DNA from: a bacterium
Lineage (GTDB): Bacteria > Cyanobacteriota > Vampirovibrionia > Gastranaerophilales > Gastranaerophilaceae
Assembly (NCBI GenBank): GCA_017403285.1
Contig: JAFQOI010000036.1
Location: forward strand, 1-44,460
Length of the DNA stretch: 44,460 bases
Direction: 5' to 3'
The notes below the pieces were generated by a model, which saw only the letters and a list, made by a program, of their open reading frames with translations, made no database searches and was not told the origin of the DNA. Made by a program: the position numbers and the translations under genes. Within the stretch, counting starts at the first letter, position 1. Each line of letters starts with the position of its first letter. Below, piece after piece: positions 1 through 7,965 of this stretch.

Positions 1-150
1 AGTATTCTTTTCAATGAAATTTTCAATAACATCATTAGGAACAAAGTTATTTAAAATTGGAGGAAGAGCATATAAATAAGCGCACTCTAAAACAATAAGT
101 ACAATGGCTATTTTAAATATCTTATTTAAAAATTTATTCTTAACGTACAT
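1..150 (-). CDS. N-terminal fragment of an exported or membrane-anchored protein (partial)
   Basis: The minus strand is open from the window edge up to an ATG at 150, giving 50 residues. The start MYVKNKFLNK is followed by a hydrophobic stretch (about residues 11-34, including IVLIVLECAYLYALPP), which fits a signal peptide or a single N-terminal membrane anchor. The rest lies outside the window, so no function can be assigned; large AsmA/TamB-like envelope proteins often begin this way, but that is only a guess. A stop codon lies in frame two codons before the ATG, so the start cannot be much further upstream. A well-spaced promoter (184-212) reads into the gene and diverges from pgpH. Confidence 0.6.
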   Translation of the reverse strand, partial: MYVKNKFLNKIFKIAIVLIVLECAYLYALPPILNNFVPNDVIENFIEKNT

Positions 151-183
151 TCTTTAATGTTTGATACTATCTTCCTTAGGATA

Positions 184-212
184 ATTATATATTCTATATA
201 TTAAAAGTTCAA
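184..212 (-). promoter_or_regulatory. Predicted sigma-70-type promoter for the partial gene at 1-150
   Basis: Read on the minus strand, a TTGAAC box at 212-207 and a perfect TATAAT box at 189-184 are separated by 17 nt. The predicted start of transcription near 177 leaves a leader of about 27 nt before the ATG at 150. Confidence 0.55.
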
Positions 213-227
213 ACTATTACGCTCGAT

Positions 228-255
228 TTGCAAAAAGTATGAATTGTTGTAAAAT
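228..255 (+). promoter_or_regulatory. Predicted promoter for pgpH-ybeY-dgkA
   Basis: TTGCAA (228-233) and TAAAAT (250-255) are separated by 16 nt. Transcription would start near 262, about 27 nt before the pgpH ATG at 289. Only a weak AAGTGA motif stands in for a ribosome binding site. Confidence 0.4.
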
Positions 256-288
256 TAAGATAATTTATTAATAATAAGTGATTAAAAT

Positions 289-2397
289 ATGAGAAAAATT
301 AATATAAATAGGCTTCTTGAATTTTTTAAGTCTCCAAATATGGTCATAAATTCGTTGTTAATTGCCGGATTTATTCTTTTATTTACAGGAATTATTGTTT
401 CTAAGTATTTTTTCTTTCAGACAATAGTTGACTCTGATAACATAAGTAAAGTAACTGTTGTTGCGCCAAAAGATATTGAAATTGTAGATAGTATTAAGAC
501 AGAAAAAAGAAGAAGAGAAGTAGCAAGAAAAGTCAGTCTTGTATATGCTCCAGCAGATGATACATATATTAAAAATAATTTAAATGAAATAATAAATTTA
601 ATTATTGAAATTAGAAATAGAGATGTTTCTACGAAAGATAAACAAAAAGAATTAGAGTCTATATTTGATATATCAGATAATCAAAATAAAGTATTTACAA
701 TTTCATTTTTGTTAAATTCAAATGAAGAAATATTGAATCAAGTTTTTCGTGCTTCTGAAAAAACGCTTGTTGCAGTTTTAAATGAGGGTGTTACAGAACA
801 AGATTTTGAAGAAAGTACTTTGCCTGCAATGATTAGAAGAAATGTAGAGGTAAGTACTACAAAAAATCAAATAAGCGTTATAACAGCACTATTAGAACAA
901 GTCATTGTTCCAAATATGATAATAGATGAGGTGGCGACAGATCTTGCTAGAAAAAATGCAAGAGAGATGGTTTCTCCAATAATGGTTAAATATAGCAAAG
1001 GAGATACCATTGTAAAAATAGGTGAGCCTGTTACTCAAATAAAAAAAGAAGCTTTAAGCCAAGCAGGATATAATATTTTAAGAATAAATTTCAAAGGTAT
1101 TTTAGGCATTTTCTGTTTGGTTTGTATTGGTGTTTCAACCGTGTTCTTTTATTTAAAATATTTTGAACCGAAGTTTTTAAACAAAAAACATCTTTCAATT
1201 GTGGGTGTGTTAGCAATATTTATGGCGATTTTATCAGTTTTATTGCCACCATCTTGGTCTGTATTTATACTTCCATTCCCATTTTTTGCAATAATTCTTT
1301 CTGTATTTTTAAATGCAAGAACATCATTTTTTATAACTGTTACTTTGCTTACAATTATAACTTTATCATTGCAGTTTTCTGCTTTGGCTATGTCAGTGTT
1401 TATTCTTTCTGTTATTGTTTCAACAATTGGGGTAACGACTGTTAAGTATTCAAGGAGATTTGATATTGTTAAGGTTGGTGCATTTACAGCTGTTTCTATG
1501 GCTGTAATCATTATCTGTGTTTACTATGATTTGGGTATAGATAGACTTTTAAAAGATATATTAACTGGTATTCTAAATGGATTTGTATCTGGAATTTTTG
1601 CTCTTGGTATGATCCCAATATTTGAAAATGTATTTAAAGTTATAACTGAATTTGGATTGGCTGAACTTGGTGATTACAATCAACCATTGCTCAAAAAATT
1701 GCACGAAACTGCTCCTGGTACATTTGAACATAGTTTAAGAGTTTCAAATTTAGCAGAATCCGCGGCTGAAGCAATTGGTGCAGATCCAATACTTGCAAGA
1801 GTTGGTGCGTTATATCATGATGTTGGAAAAATTGTAAGACCACTCTTTTTTGTAGAAAATCAAACATATAGTGGTATTGAAAATCCTCATGAAAAATTAA
1901 CCCCACGTTCTAGTAAAATGGTTATCACTTCACATACAAAAGATGGTATTGCTCTTGCAAAAGAATATCATATTCCTGTTATAATACAAGATTTTATTAT
2001 TCAGCACCATGGTGATTCTTTGGCAAGTTATTTTTATAATCAAGCAGTTCAGCAAGAAGGTATTGAAAACGTAAAAGAAGAGCAATTTAGATATACAGGT
2101 CCTAAACCGAATACAAAAGAAACGGCAATTCTTATGATTGCTGATGCTGTCGAATCCGCATCAAGAACATTAAAAGACCATTCACAAGAAGAATTGGATG
2201 CTCTTATAAATAAAATCATTCGAGATAGACTTGATGATAATCAATTGTCTGATAGTCCATTAACGTTGAAAGACATAAAGATCATTGCGGCGACTCTTTC
2301 AAGGGTTCTTCGTTCAGTTTTTCATAAAAGAATTAAATATCAACAAACGATTGATGATATAAAAGAAAAAGAAAATAACTCTCAGGAGAATGCATGA
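289..2397 (+). CDS. pgpH: 7TM-HD family cyclic-dinucleotide phosphodiesterase (PgpH-like)
   Basis: This 702-residue membrane protein has the PgpH/YqfF layout: one membrane segment near residues 20-42, an extracytoplasmic 7TMR-HDED region (about 50-260), a bundle of seven predicted membrane helices (about 265-460) and a C-terminal cytoplasmic HD domain. The HD domain shows H481 in HSLRVSNLAE and the metal-binding pair H510-D511 in YHDVGK, with further histidines in IQHHGD. Characterised members hydrolyse the second messenger c-di-AMP; that activity is inferred here from the family. The gene overlaps ybeY by 4 nt (ATGA), an order (HD phosphohydrolase, ybeY, dgkA) common in Gram-positive and cyanobacterial-type genomes. 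Length is normal and the catalytic residues are present. Confidence 0.93.
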   Translation: MRKININRLLEFFKSPNMVINSLLIAGFILLFTGIIVSKYFFFQTIVDSDNISKVTVVAPKDIEIVDSIKTEKRRREVARKVSLVYAPADDTYIKNNLNEIINLIIEIRNRDVSTKDKQKELESIFDISDNQNKVFTISFLLNSNEEILNQVFRASEKTLVAVLNEGVTEQDFEESTLPAMIRRNVEVSTTKNQISVITALLEQVIVPNMIIDEVATDLARKNAREMVSPIMVKYSKGDTIVKIGEPVTQIKKEALSQAGYNILRINFKGILGIFCLVCIGVSTVFFYLKYFEPKFLNKKHLSIVGVLAIFMAILSVLLPPSWSVFILPFPFFAIILSVFLNARTSFFITVTLLTIITLSLQFSALAMSVFILSVIVSTIGVTTVKYSRRFDIVKVGAFTAVSMAVIIICVYYDLGIDRLLKDILTGILNGFVSGIFALGMIPIFENVFKVITEFGLAELGDYNQPLLKKLHETAPGTFEHSLRVSNLAESAAEAIGADPILARVGALYHDVGKIVRPLFFVENQTYSGIENPHEKLTPRSSKMVITSHTKDGIALAKEYHIPVIIQDFIIQHHGDSLASYFYNQAVQQEGIENVKEEQFRYTGPKPNTKETAILMIADAVESASRTLKDHSQEELDALINKIIRDRLDDNQLSDSPLTLKDIKIIAATLSRVLRSVFHKRIKYQQTIDDIKEKENNSQENA

Positions 2398-2894
2398 CAA
2401 CAATAAATGCCTTTGTTGAAAATACTTATACTGATTTTGATATTGATGAAGTAAAAGTGTTTAATGATACAATTAAAATTACTGCGCATTTGCTTGAAGA
2501 TGTTGATGTTTTTTCAAAATCTTGTTTGAAAGATTATAAATTTAGTATAATTTCATTTGATATTGTCTTATGCAATAACGAAGAAATTCATAGGATTAAT
2601 AAAGAATATAGGGATAAAGATAGTGCAACTGATGTTATTACATTTGCATTGTTTGCAGATTCTGAGCCAGATGAAAGATTTATTTTTGATGATGAGATAA
2701 ATCTTGGTGAAATTGTTGTTTCTCTTGATAAAATAAAAGAGCAATCAATTGAAAATAATGTTACTTTTGATTCAGAATTGTATTATCTTATAAGTCATGG
2801 AATATTGCATCTTCTTGGATTTGATCACCAAAATCAAGTTGAATATGATTATATGGTTGAAAAACAAAATAACGCAAAGGCTGTTGTTCTATGA
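2394..2894 (+). CDS. ybeY: Endoribonuclease YbeY (rRNA maturation factor)
   Basis: This is a 166-residue member of the UPF0054/YbeY family, a zinc-dependent endoribonuclease involved in 16S rRNA 3'-end maturation and ribosome quality control. The diagnostic zinc motif HGILHLLGFDH is present, with H135, H139 and H145 in the expected H-x3-H-x5-H spacing, and the upstream region with DSATDVITFA is typical. The ATG overlaps the pgpH stop by 4 nt and the stop overlaps dgkA by 4 nt, so the three genes are probably translationally coupled. The N-terminal 30 or so residues are the least conserved part. Confidence 0.95.
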   Translation: MTTINAFVENTYTDFDIDEVKVFNDTIKITAHLLEDVDVFSKSCLKDYKFSIISFDIVLCNNEEIHRINKEYRDKDSATDVITFALFADSEPDERFIFDDEINLGEIVVSLDKIKEQSIENNVTFDSELYYLISHGILHLLGFDHQNQVEYDYMVEKQNNAKAVVL

Positions 2895-3268
2895 CTAAGT
2901 TCAAATCATCAAGTGTTAAAAAAAGTTTTTCAAATGCAATAAGAGGTCTAAAACTTGCTTTATTTTCCCAAAGAAATTTTAGAATAGAAGTTATAATTGC
3001 TTTTATTGTAGTCATTGCTGCTCTTTGTTTAAAAGTTTCTCATTCTGATTTGTGTATTTTGATAATAATGATTGCAATTGTTCTTATATGTGAGCTTTTA
3101 AATTCAATAATTGAATTTACTTTAGATGCGGTTTATAGAAATCATTATTCAAAACTTGTTGAAATGGCAAAAGATATGTCTGCAGGAATGGTTTTATTTG
3201 TATCAATGATAAGTGTTGTTATAGGCTTAATTGTGTTTGTTCCATACATAAAAGAACTTTTTACATAA
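2891..3268 (+). CDS. dgkA: Diacylglycerol/undecaprenol kinase family protein
   Basis: The 125-residue protein has three predicted membrane helices (about residues 32-52, 54-75 and 97-121) and the family signature ELLNSIIEFTLDAV, whose acidic and asparagine residues bind Mg-ATP. Enzymes of this family phosphorylate diacylglycerol in Gram-negatives and undecaprenol in many others; location after pgpH and ybeY favours the undecaprenol-kinase type, but the sequence alone does not decide it. It would act in the cytoplasmic membrane to recycle lipid carriers for wall and glycan synthesis. It overlaps ybeY by 4 nt and is the last gene of the operon. Confidence 0.9.
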   Translation: MTKFKSSSVKKSFSNAIRGLKLALFSQRNFRIEVIIAFIVVIAALCLKVSHSDLCILIIMIAIVLICELLNSIIEFTLDAVYRNHYSKLVEMAKDMSAGMVLFVSMISVVIGLIVFVPYIKELFT

Positions 3269-3291
3269 AAAAAAGACCGAAAAATTCGGTC
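3267..3291 (-). terminator. Hairpin with a U-tract on the minus strand
   Basis: A 7-bp stem (GACCGAA / TTCGGTC, 3275-3291, loop AAA) directly follows dgkA. The run of eight A residues lies before the stem on the plus strand, so the run of Us needed for intrinsic termination follows it only on the minus strand. It may work weakly for dgkA, but its polarity points to a transcript coming from the right. Confidence 0.6.
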
Positions 3292-3487
3292 AAACAGTTT
3301 ACGAGTGAGAGTGGAATATGTATAGCATTATAATAAGTGTTCAGATATAAAGAACATATTAACCAAATGTCCATTTTTTAGACTGATGTTCAAATGTGAA
3401 TTGGGATAATCATTTTTTTGTATGAGATGCTTTTAGTACCGAAATGATATAATTTTGTTGGATTATAGTGACAAAATAGGTGTAAAC

Positions 3488-6400
3488 ATGCTTCAAGAAG
3501 CCACAAAAATATTAAATTCAGCATTTCACAATAGTTTTATAAAAAAATTAAGTCTTTATTTGCACGATTGCGTTCGTGAAGAGGTGCAAAGTTCGACTTT
3601 TAGAAATTTGAAGCAAGATAAGGATAATAAGTGGATTTTTCTTGAAACACAGAATAATAAAAAAACTGATCATCCTACACTTCTTGATAAAGAAAGAATG
3701 TTTACAGAATTTCCTCAGCCATTGAAACTAGATGGGGCAGATTCGTATTTAACGGAATTAATGTTATTAAGCGAAAATAGCCAAAAAGATAAATATTTAA
3801 TATATGGTTATTTGTTCTTAGTTGGCAAAAATGCTAAAACCAAGAGAAAAAATGAGTTTCTTACACCGCTTTTGTATTCTGCTTGTAAATTGGAAAGAAA
3901 CGGAGTGAACATTGAGTGTTCGTTATTGGAAGAAGGTTTGTCCTTAAATACTGCGGCATTAACAAGTTTAATGAATTTGTCTGGCGAAGAAGATGAAATT
4001 GATAATATGTTAGATGGCTTATTGGATGTTGTTCCAAAATTGCCATTAAAAGAAGAAGATTTAAATGTATTTTTGACTACATTGAAGTCTTTAATCCCTG
4101 ATTTGGAAATAGAACTTTCTGATGAAGAAACACTTGAAAATAATGTTGAAAAGGATGCGGCAAGTTTTTATGAAGATAGAAAAATCAATTATGAAAACTT
4201 AGAAGAAACTATAGAAGATATACAAAGTGGTGAAAAGCCAAAACAAAGTTTAAAAGCGGATAAAGTTGTTTTAACAAATAAAAATGCGATTATTCTTACA
4301 AAGCGTCCTTTAGTTACAGCAGGTGTATTGTATGAATTAACACAGATTGCAGAACAGCCATCGGGAATTATTAGAGAAACAGCATTAAATGTTGTAAATG
4401 AAGAATATTTGCAAGGCAAAGGAAAAATGGCTGCAAAGCCAATCAAAGATACAAATCTAAAAGATTTTGTAGCTGTAACGCCACTGTCTTTGAGTGATTC
4501 GCAAGAAGATGTTATAAAAAATCTTGAAGATAATAGTATTTTGGCGGTATATGGACCTCCAGGAACAGGTAAATCCCAAACAATAGTTAACCTTATTTGC
4601 CACCTTGTTTCTACTGGAAAAACAGTTTTAGTTGCTTCAAGAATGGATAAAGCGACTGATGTTGTTGCAGATAGAGTAAATGGTTTTGGCGCTCCATATC
4701 TTGCGTTAAGAGCAGGTAGAGCAAATTATCAAAAGCAATTATCATTTGACCTTCAAGATTTAATTTCTAACAAGGTGGATTTAGATACAAATTTTGAAAA
4801 TTCACTGCTTGTAGATGTTGAAGATATGCAGAAATTAGTTTTATCTATTAGAGATAAAGAAAATAAATGTGAACAAATTATTAAACTTGAAAATGAATGG
4901 CATGATGTAATAAAAGAACACGACGATAAAGTAAAACAAATTGGGGAATTACAGTTTTTAACTGGAAAACTCACAATGCAAGAAGTTGATGATATCGAAA
5001 ATGCTGTTAAAAATTTAGAAAAAAACTTTGAGAAAAAAGGTTTCTTTGTTGATATTTCTGTAAAATTTGCTAATCATCAATTGAAAAAGATTATACAAAA
5101 TAAAAATTTCAGACCTGATATTGAAAATATAGATAGATTAAAAGTCGAATTAACGACTGCAAGGTTGGCTGCAAAAGCACGTCATATTGAAATGCAGATT
5201 ATAAAAATTGGTAATATTCATTCATTGTTAGATGAAATAAAAAGACTTAAACGTAAACAAAAAACTCTTGCGATTGATATTTTAAAAGGAAAAAGAAGAA
5301 ATTCATTAAAGAATTTACTTCGCGATCAAATAAAAAGACAAAGGTTAATTGTACATACAAAAGCGTTAGTTACAAGAAAGAAAAACCTTCAAATAAGATT
5401 ATTAGAAGATGAAGATTTTAGACCATTAATGGAAGCGTTTCCTTGTTGGTGTGTAACTACTTATGCTGTTTCTGATTCATTGCCATTAAAACCTGCAATG
5501 TTTGATGTTGCGATTATTGATGAGGCTTCACAATGCGATATTGCTAGTTGTTTGCCAATTTTATATAGATGTAAAAAAGCGGTGATAGTGGGGGATGATA
5601 AACAACTTCCTCATCTTTCTTTCCTTGAAAAATCGAAAGAACAGTCTTTTATGAGCCAGTATGAAATTCCAGATAAATACCAATTAATGTGGAGATTTAG
5701 AACAAATTCAATGTTTGATTTGGCAAATTATTATTCAACAAAACCTGTTCTTTTAGATGAGCACTTTAGAAGTTATGCACCTATCATTGATTTTAGTAAT
5801 AAAGAGTTTTATGGTGATAGAATTAGAATAATGTCTCAATGTAATAGTGACAATGTTTTAGAGTTTATTGAAGTGCCAGATGGCAAAGTGGATTTTGATG
5901 TTACTCGCAACATGCCTGAAGTTGAAGCGATTATGCAAAAATTGCAAGAAATTATTCAGGAAGATGAACGAATAACAGATGAAAATCATGAGCCAATAAC
6001 TGTTGGTATTATATCCCCATTTAGAGGGCAAGTTGAATTAATTAAAAAAGCAATTGCTCAAATATTTACTGAGTCAATGATAAGAAAACACAGACTAGAA
6101 GTTGGTACTGCTCATACATTCCAAGGTGATGAAAGAGATATTATGATGTTGTCTTGGGCTGTTGCAAATAATAGTTTTAATCAAAGTTTAACGTTCTTGC
6201 AAATACCTAATTTATTCAATGTTGCAATTACTCGTGCAAGGAAAAAACAAATAATATTTCTTTCTAAAGATCCAAAAACGTTACCAGCAGGTTTATTAAA
6301 GGATTATATTGAATTTGTTCAAGCATACGTTGCTCGTAATAAATTAAAAGAAGAAATGAAAATTGACGAAAATGTTTATAAAAATTCTTTTGAAAAAGAA

Positions 6401-6679
6401 GTGGCTAATTTCTTGAGAGCAGAAGGTTTTGAAGTTATAGCAGGGGTAACTCTTGCTGGATTAAGTAGTGATTTAACAGTTAAAGACCCAACAGGTAGAA
6501 CAATTGTTGTTGAATGTGATGGAGTGGAAGATAATATTAAATCCAACAAAACTCAAATTAAAAAACAAACCTTGATGGAAAGAACAGGTGCTCTTGTTGA
6601 AAGAATATCATATAGAGAATGGTCTCATTCTCAACAAGGTTGTGTTGAAAGAATTAAAAATATATTCACAGAAATATAA
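3488..6679 (+). CDS. SF1 helicase with C-terminal restriction-endonuclease-like domain
   Basis: I choose the ATG at 3488 (1063 residues) because AGGTG lies 5 nt before it; a TTG at 3455 is open but has no such site. The N-terminal 340 residues are unassigned. Walker A is GPPGTGKS (356-363) and Walker B IIDEASQ (D678, E679), followed by VGDDKQLP, DEHFRSY, TAHTFQGDERD and NVAITRARK, the SF1 (AAA_11/AAA_12, Upf1-like) motifs. A lysine/arginine-rich coiled region fills residues 430-640 between the two halves. The last 80 residues (FEKEVANFLR, DLTV, VVECDG with E1009, then RISYREW) match the MTES_1575-type nuclease fold often fused to these helicases. Such fusions are found in genome-defence loci and as stand-alone genes; the biological role here is unknown. 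Confidence 0.85.
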   Translation: MLQEATKILNSAFHNSFIKKLSLYLHDCVREEVQSSTFRNLKQDKDNKWIFLETQNNKKTDHPTLLDKERMFTEFPQPLKLDGADSYLTELMLLSENSQKDKYLIYGYLFLVGKNAKTKRKNEFLTPLLYSACKLERNGVNIECSLLEEGLSLNTAALTSLMNLSGEEDEIDNMLDGLLDVVPKLPLKEEDLNVFLTTLKSLIPDLEIELSDEETLENNVEKDAASFYEDRKINYENLEETIEDIQSGEKPKQSLKADKVVLTNKNAIILTKRPLVTAGVLYELTQIAEQPSGIIRETALNVVNEEYLQGKGKMAAKPIKDTNLKDFVAVTPLSLSDSQEDVIKNLEDNSILAVYGPPGTGKSQTIVNLICHLVSTGKTVLVASRMDKATDVVADRVNGFGAPYLALRAGRANYQKQLSFDLQDLISNKVDLDTNFENSLLVDVEDMQKLVLSIRDKENKCEQIIKLENEWHDVIKEHDDKVKQIGELQFLTGKLTMQEVDDIENAVKNLEKNFEKKGFFVDISVKFANHQLKKIIQNKNFRPDIENIDRLKVELTTARLAAKARHIEMQIIKIGNIHSLLDEIKRLKRKQKTLAIDILKGKRRNSLKNLLRDQIKRQRLIVHTKALVTRKKNLQIRLLEDEDFRPLMEAFPCWCVTTYAVSDSLPLKPAMFDVAIIDEASQCDIASCLPILYRCKKAVIVGDDKQLPHLSFLEKSKEQSFMSQYEIPDKYQLMWRFRTNSMFDLANYYSTKPVLLDEHFRSYAPIIDFSNKEFYGDRIRIMSQCNSDNVLEFIEVPDGKVDFDVTRNMPEVEAIMQKLQEIIQEDERITDENHEPITVGIISPFRGQVELIKKAIAQIFTESMIRKHRLEVGTAHTFQGDERDIMMLSWAVANNSFNQSLTFLQIPNLFNVAITRARKKQIIFLSKDPKTLPAGLLKDYIEFVQAYVARNKLKEEMKIDENVYKNSFEKEVANFLRAEGFEVIAGVTLAGLSSDLTVKDPTGRTIVVECDGVEDNIKSNKTQIKKQTLMERTGALVERISYREWSHSQQGCVERIKNIFTEI

Positions 6680-6703
6680 AGTGGAAAAATAAATTTTCAC
6701 TTT
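6678..6703. terminator. Convergent hairpin between helicase gene and LOG gene
   Basis: AAAGTGGAAA (6678-6687) pairs with TTTCACTTT on the other side of a 6-nt A/T loop, giving about ten pairs between two converging genes. A/T runs on both flanks of the stem allow function in both directions, but neither is a long U-tract. Confidence 0.5.
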
Positions 6704-6728
6704 GTAAGATGCTAGATTAAAAATGTAA

Positions 6729-7304
6729 TTACCATTTTAATGCTATTTCAACAGGTTTGTATGATTTTAAATATTCATACATTTCATCAATACTTGAGGT
6801 TATGAAATATAAATTTTTCATTTCTTCTTTTGCGAAATTGTTAGAATAAACGCTTTCAAACATCTTGAACATATTGTCATAGTATCCGTCAAAATTAAAG
6901 AAAATAATGGGTTTATTATGATATCCTAATTGTTTTGCAACAAGGATTTCAAAAACTTCTTCAAAGGTTCCAAATCCACCTGGGAGTGTGATAAAAGCAT
7001 CTGCATGTTTTTCCATTGTTGCTTTACGCTCCCTCATATCTTTTGTAATTATAACCTTTGCTAAGTCTGGATGTTTTAATCCAAAACTTGCTATTCTCTC
7101 GGGGATAACACCGATTACCTCGGCACCATTTTTCAATGCGTTATTAGCGATAACTCCCATCATCCCAACAGTCGTTCCGCCATATACCATATTGTAACCA
7201 TTTTCACCAATTTTTTTCCCAAATTCTTCTGCAAAAATATAAAATTTTTCATCTAAAAAATTACTTGATGAACAATAAACGCACAATGTTTCTTTTCTTT
7301 GCAT
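6729..7304 (-). CDS. LOG family nucleoside 5'-monophosphate phosphoribohydrolase
   Basis: The 191-residue protein carries the LOG/TIGR00730 signature PGGFGTFEE (residues 108-116) and the preceding MRERK element (90-94), with a Rossmann-type start (CVYCSSS) and YGGTTVGMMG. Family members cleave the base from nucleoside 5'-monophosphates, including AMP and, in some bacteria and plants, cytokinin ribotides. Many bacterial members are annotated as lysine decarboxylases in error. It lies 13 nt after the response-regulator gene with AAGGGAT upstream of the ATG, so it is the third gene of the 9703-6729 operon. A signalling link is possible but not shown. Confidence 0.9.
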   Translation of the reverse strand: MQRKETLCVYCSSSNFLDEKFYIFAEEFGKKIGENGYNMVYGGTTVGMMGVIANNALKNGAEVIGVIPERIASFGLKHPDLAKVIITKDMRERKATMEKHADAFITLPGGFGTFEEVFEILVAKQLGYHNKPIIFFNFDGYYDNMFKMFESVYSNNFAKEEMKNLYFITSSIDEMYEYLKSYKPVEIALKW

Positions 7305-7317
7305 TGTATAATCCCTT

Positions 7318-7965
7318 CTATCCTTTGGAGAAATGTTTAAATGCTTTAACTACAACTTGGGTTCTGTCTTCTACGGCAAGTTTTTGAATTATGCTACTGA
7401 CGTGAACTTTAACAGTATTTACGCTAACATCTAGTAGTTTTGATATTTCACTATTTGTTAAACCTTCGCATAAATATTCAATTACATCTTTTTCTCTGTC
7501 TGTAAGGTTGTAGTTGTTCATATTTTCGCTATTTAAAACTTTTTTGTTACTTGAAAGCATATTTGTTACGATATCTGCTACTTTTGGGTCAAACCACAGA
7601 GCACCTTTTAGAACAGTTAATACTATATTTGCAAGTGATTCAGGGTTTATATCTTTTGAACAATATGCTCTAGCCCCTGCTTTTATTGAGTTTAAGACTT
7701 CTTCTTCTGTTATATGGGAGGTTAAAATAATAACTTTGATATTTTCGTTAATTTCTTTTACGGCTTGAGTTGCTTCTATTCCATTCATAAAAGGAAGCCC
7801 TAAGTCCATAATAACTGCATCAATGTGTTCTTTTTTAATGATATCAACTGCCTCTTCGCCGCTCGAAGTTTCATATATATTTTCAATGAAATCTTTTGTT
7901 TCAAACGCGGTTTTAAGCCCAAATCGTATAAGTGCGTGGTCTTCCACAATCAATATGTTATACAT
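7318..7965 (-). CDS. NarL/LuxR-family response regulator
   Basis: Residues 1-120 form a receiver domain with E8-D9, the phospho-acceptor D54 in IMDLGLP, T82 and K104; the C-terminal 60 residues (LTDREKDVIEYL, then VSVNTVKVHV) form a LuxR-type helix-turn-helix. All phosphorylation residues are present, so it should be a phosphorylation-controlled transcription regulator. Its ATG lies inside the last codons of the upstream HD-GYP gene (8-nt overlap), which implies tight co-expression. No sensor kinase is encoded beside it, so its partner must be elsewhere. A small-molecule or orphan mode of control cannot be excluded. Confidence 0.92.
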   Translation of the reverse strand: MYNILIVEDHALIRFGLKTAFETKDFIENIYETSSGEEAVDIIKKEHIDAVIMDLGLPFMNGIEATQAVKEINENIKVIILTSHITEEEVLNSIKAGARAYCSKDINPESLANIVLTVLKGALWFDPKVADIVTNMLSSNKKVLNSENMNNYNLTDREKDVIEYLCEGLTNSEISKLLDVSVNTVKVHVSSIIQKLAVEDRTQVVVKAFKHFSKG

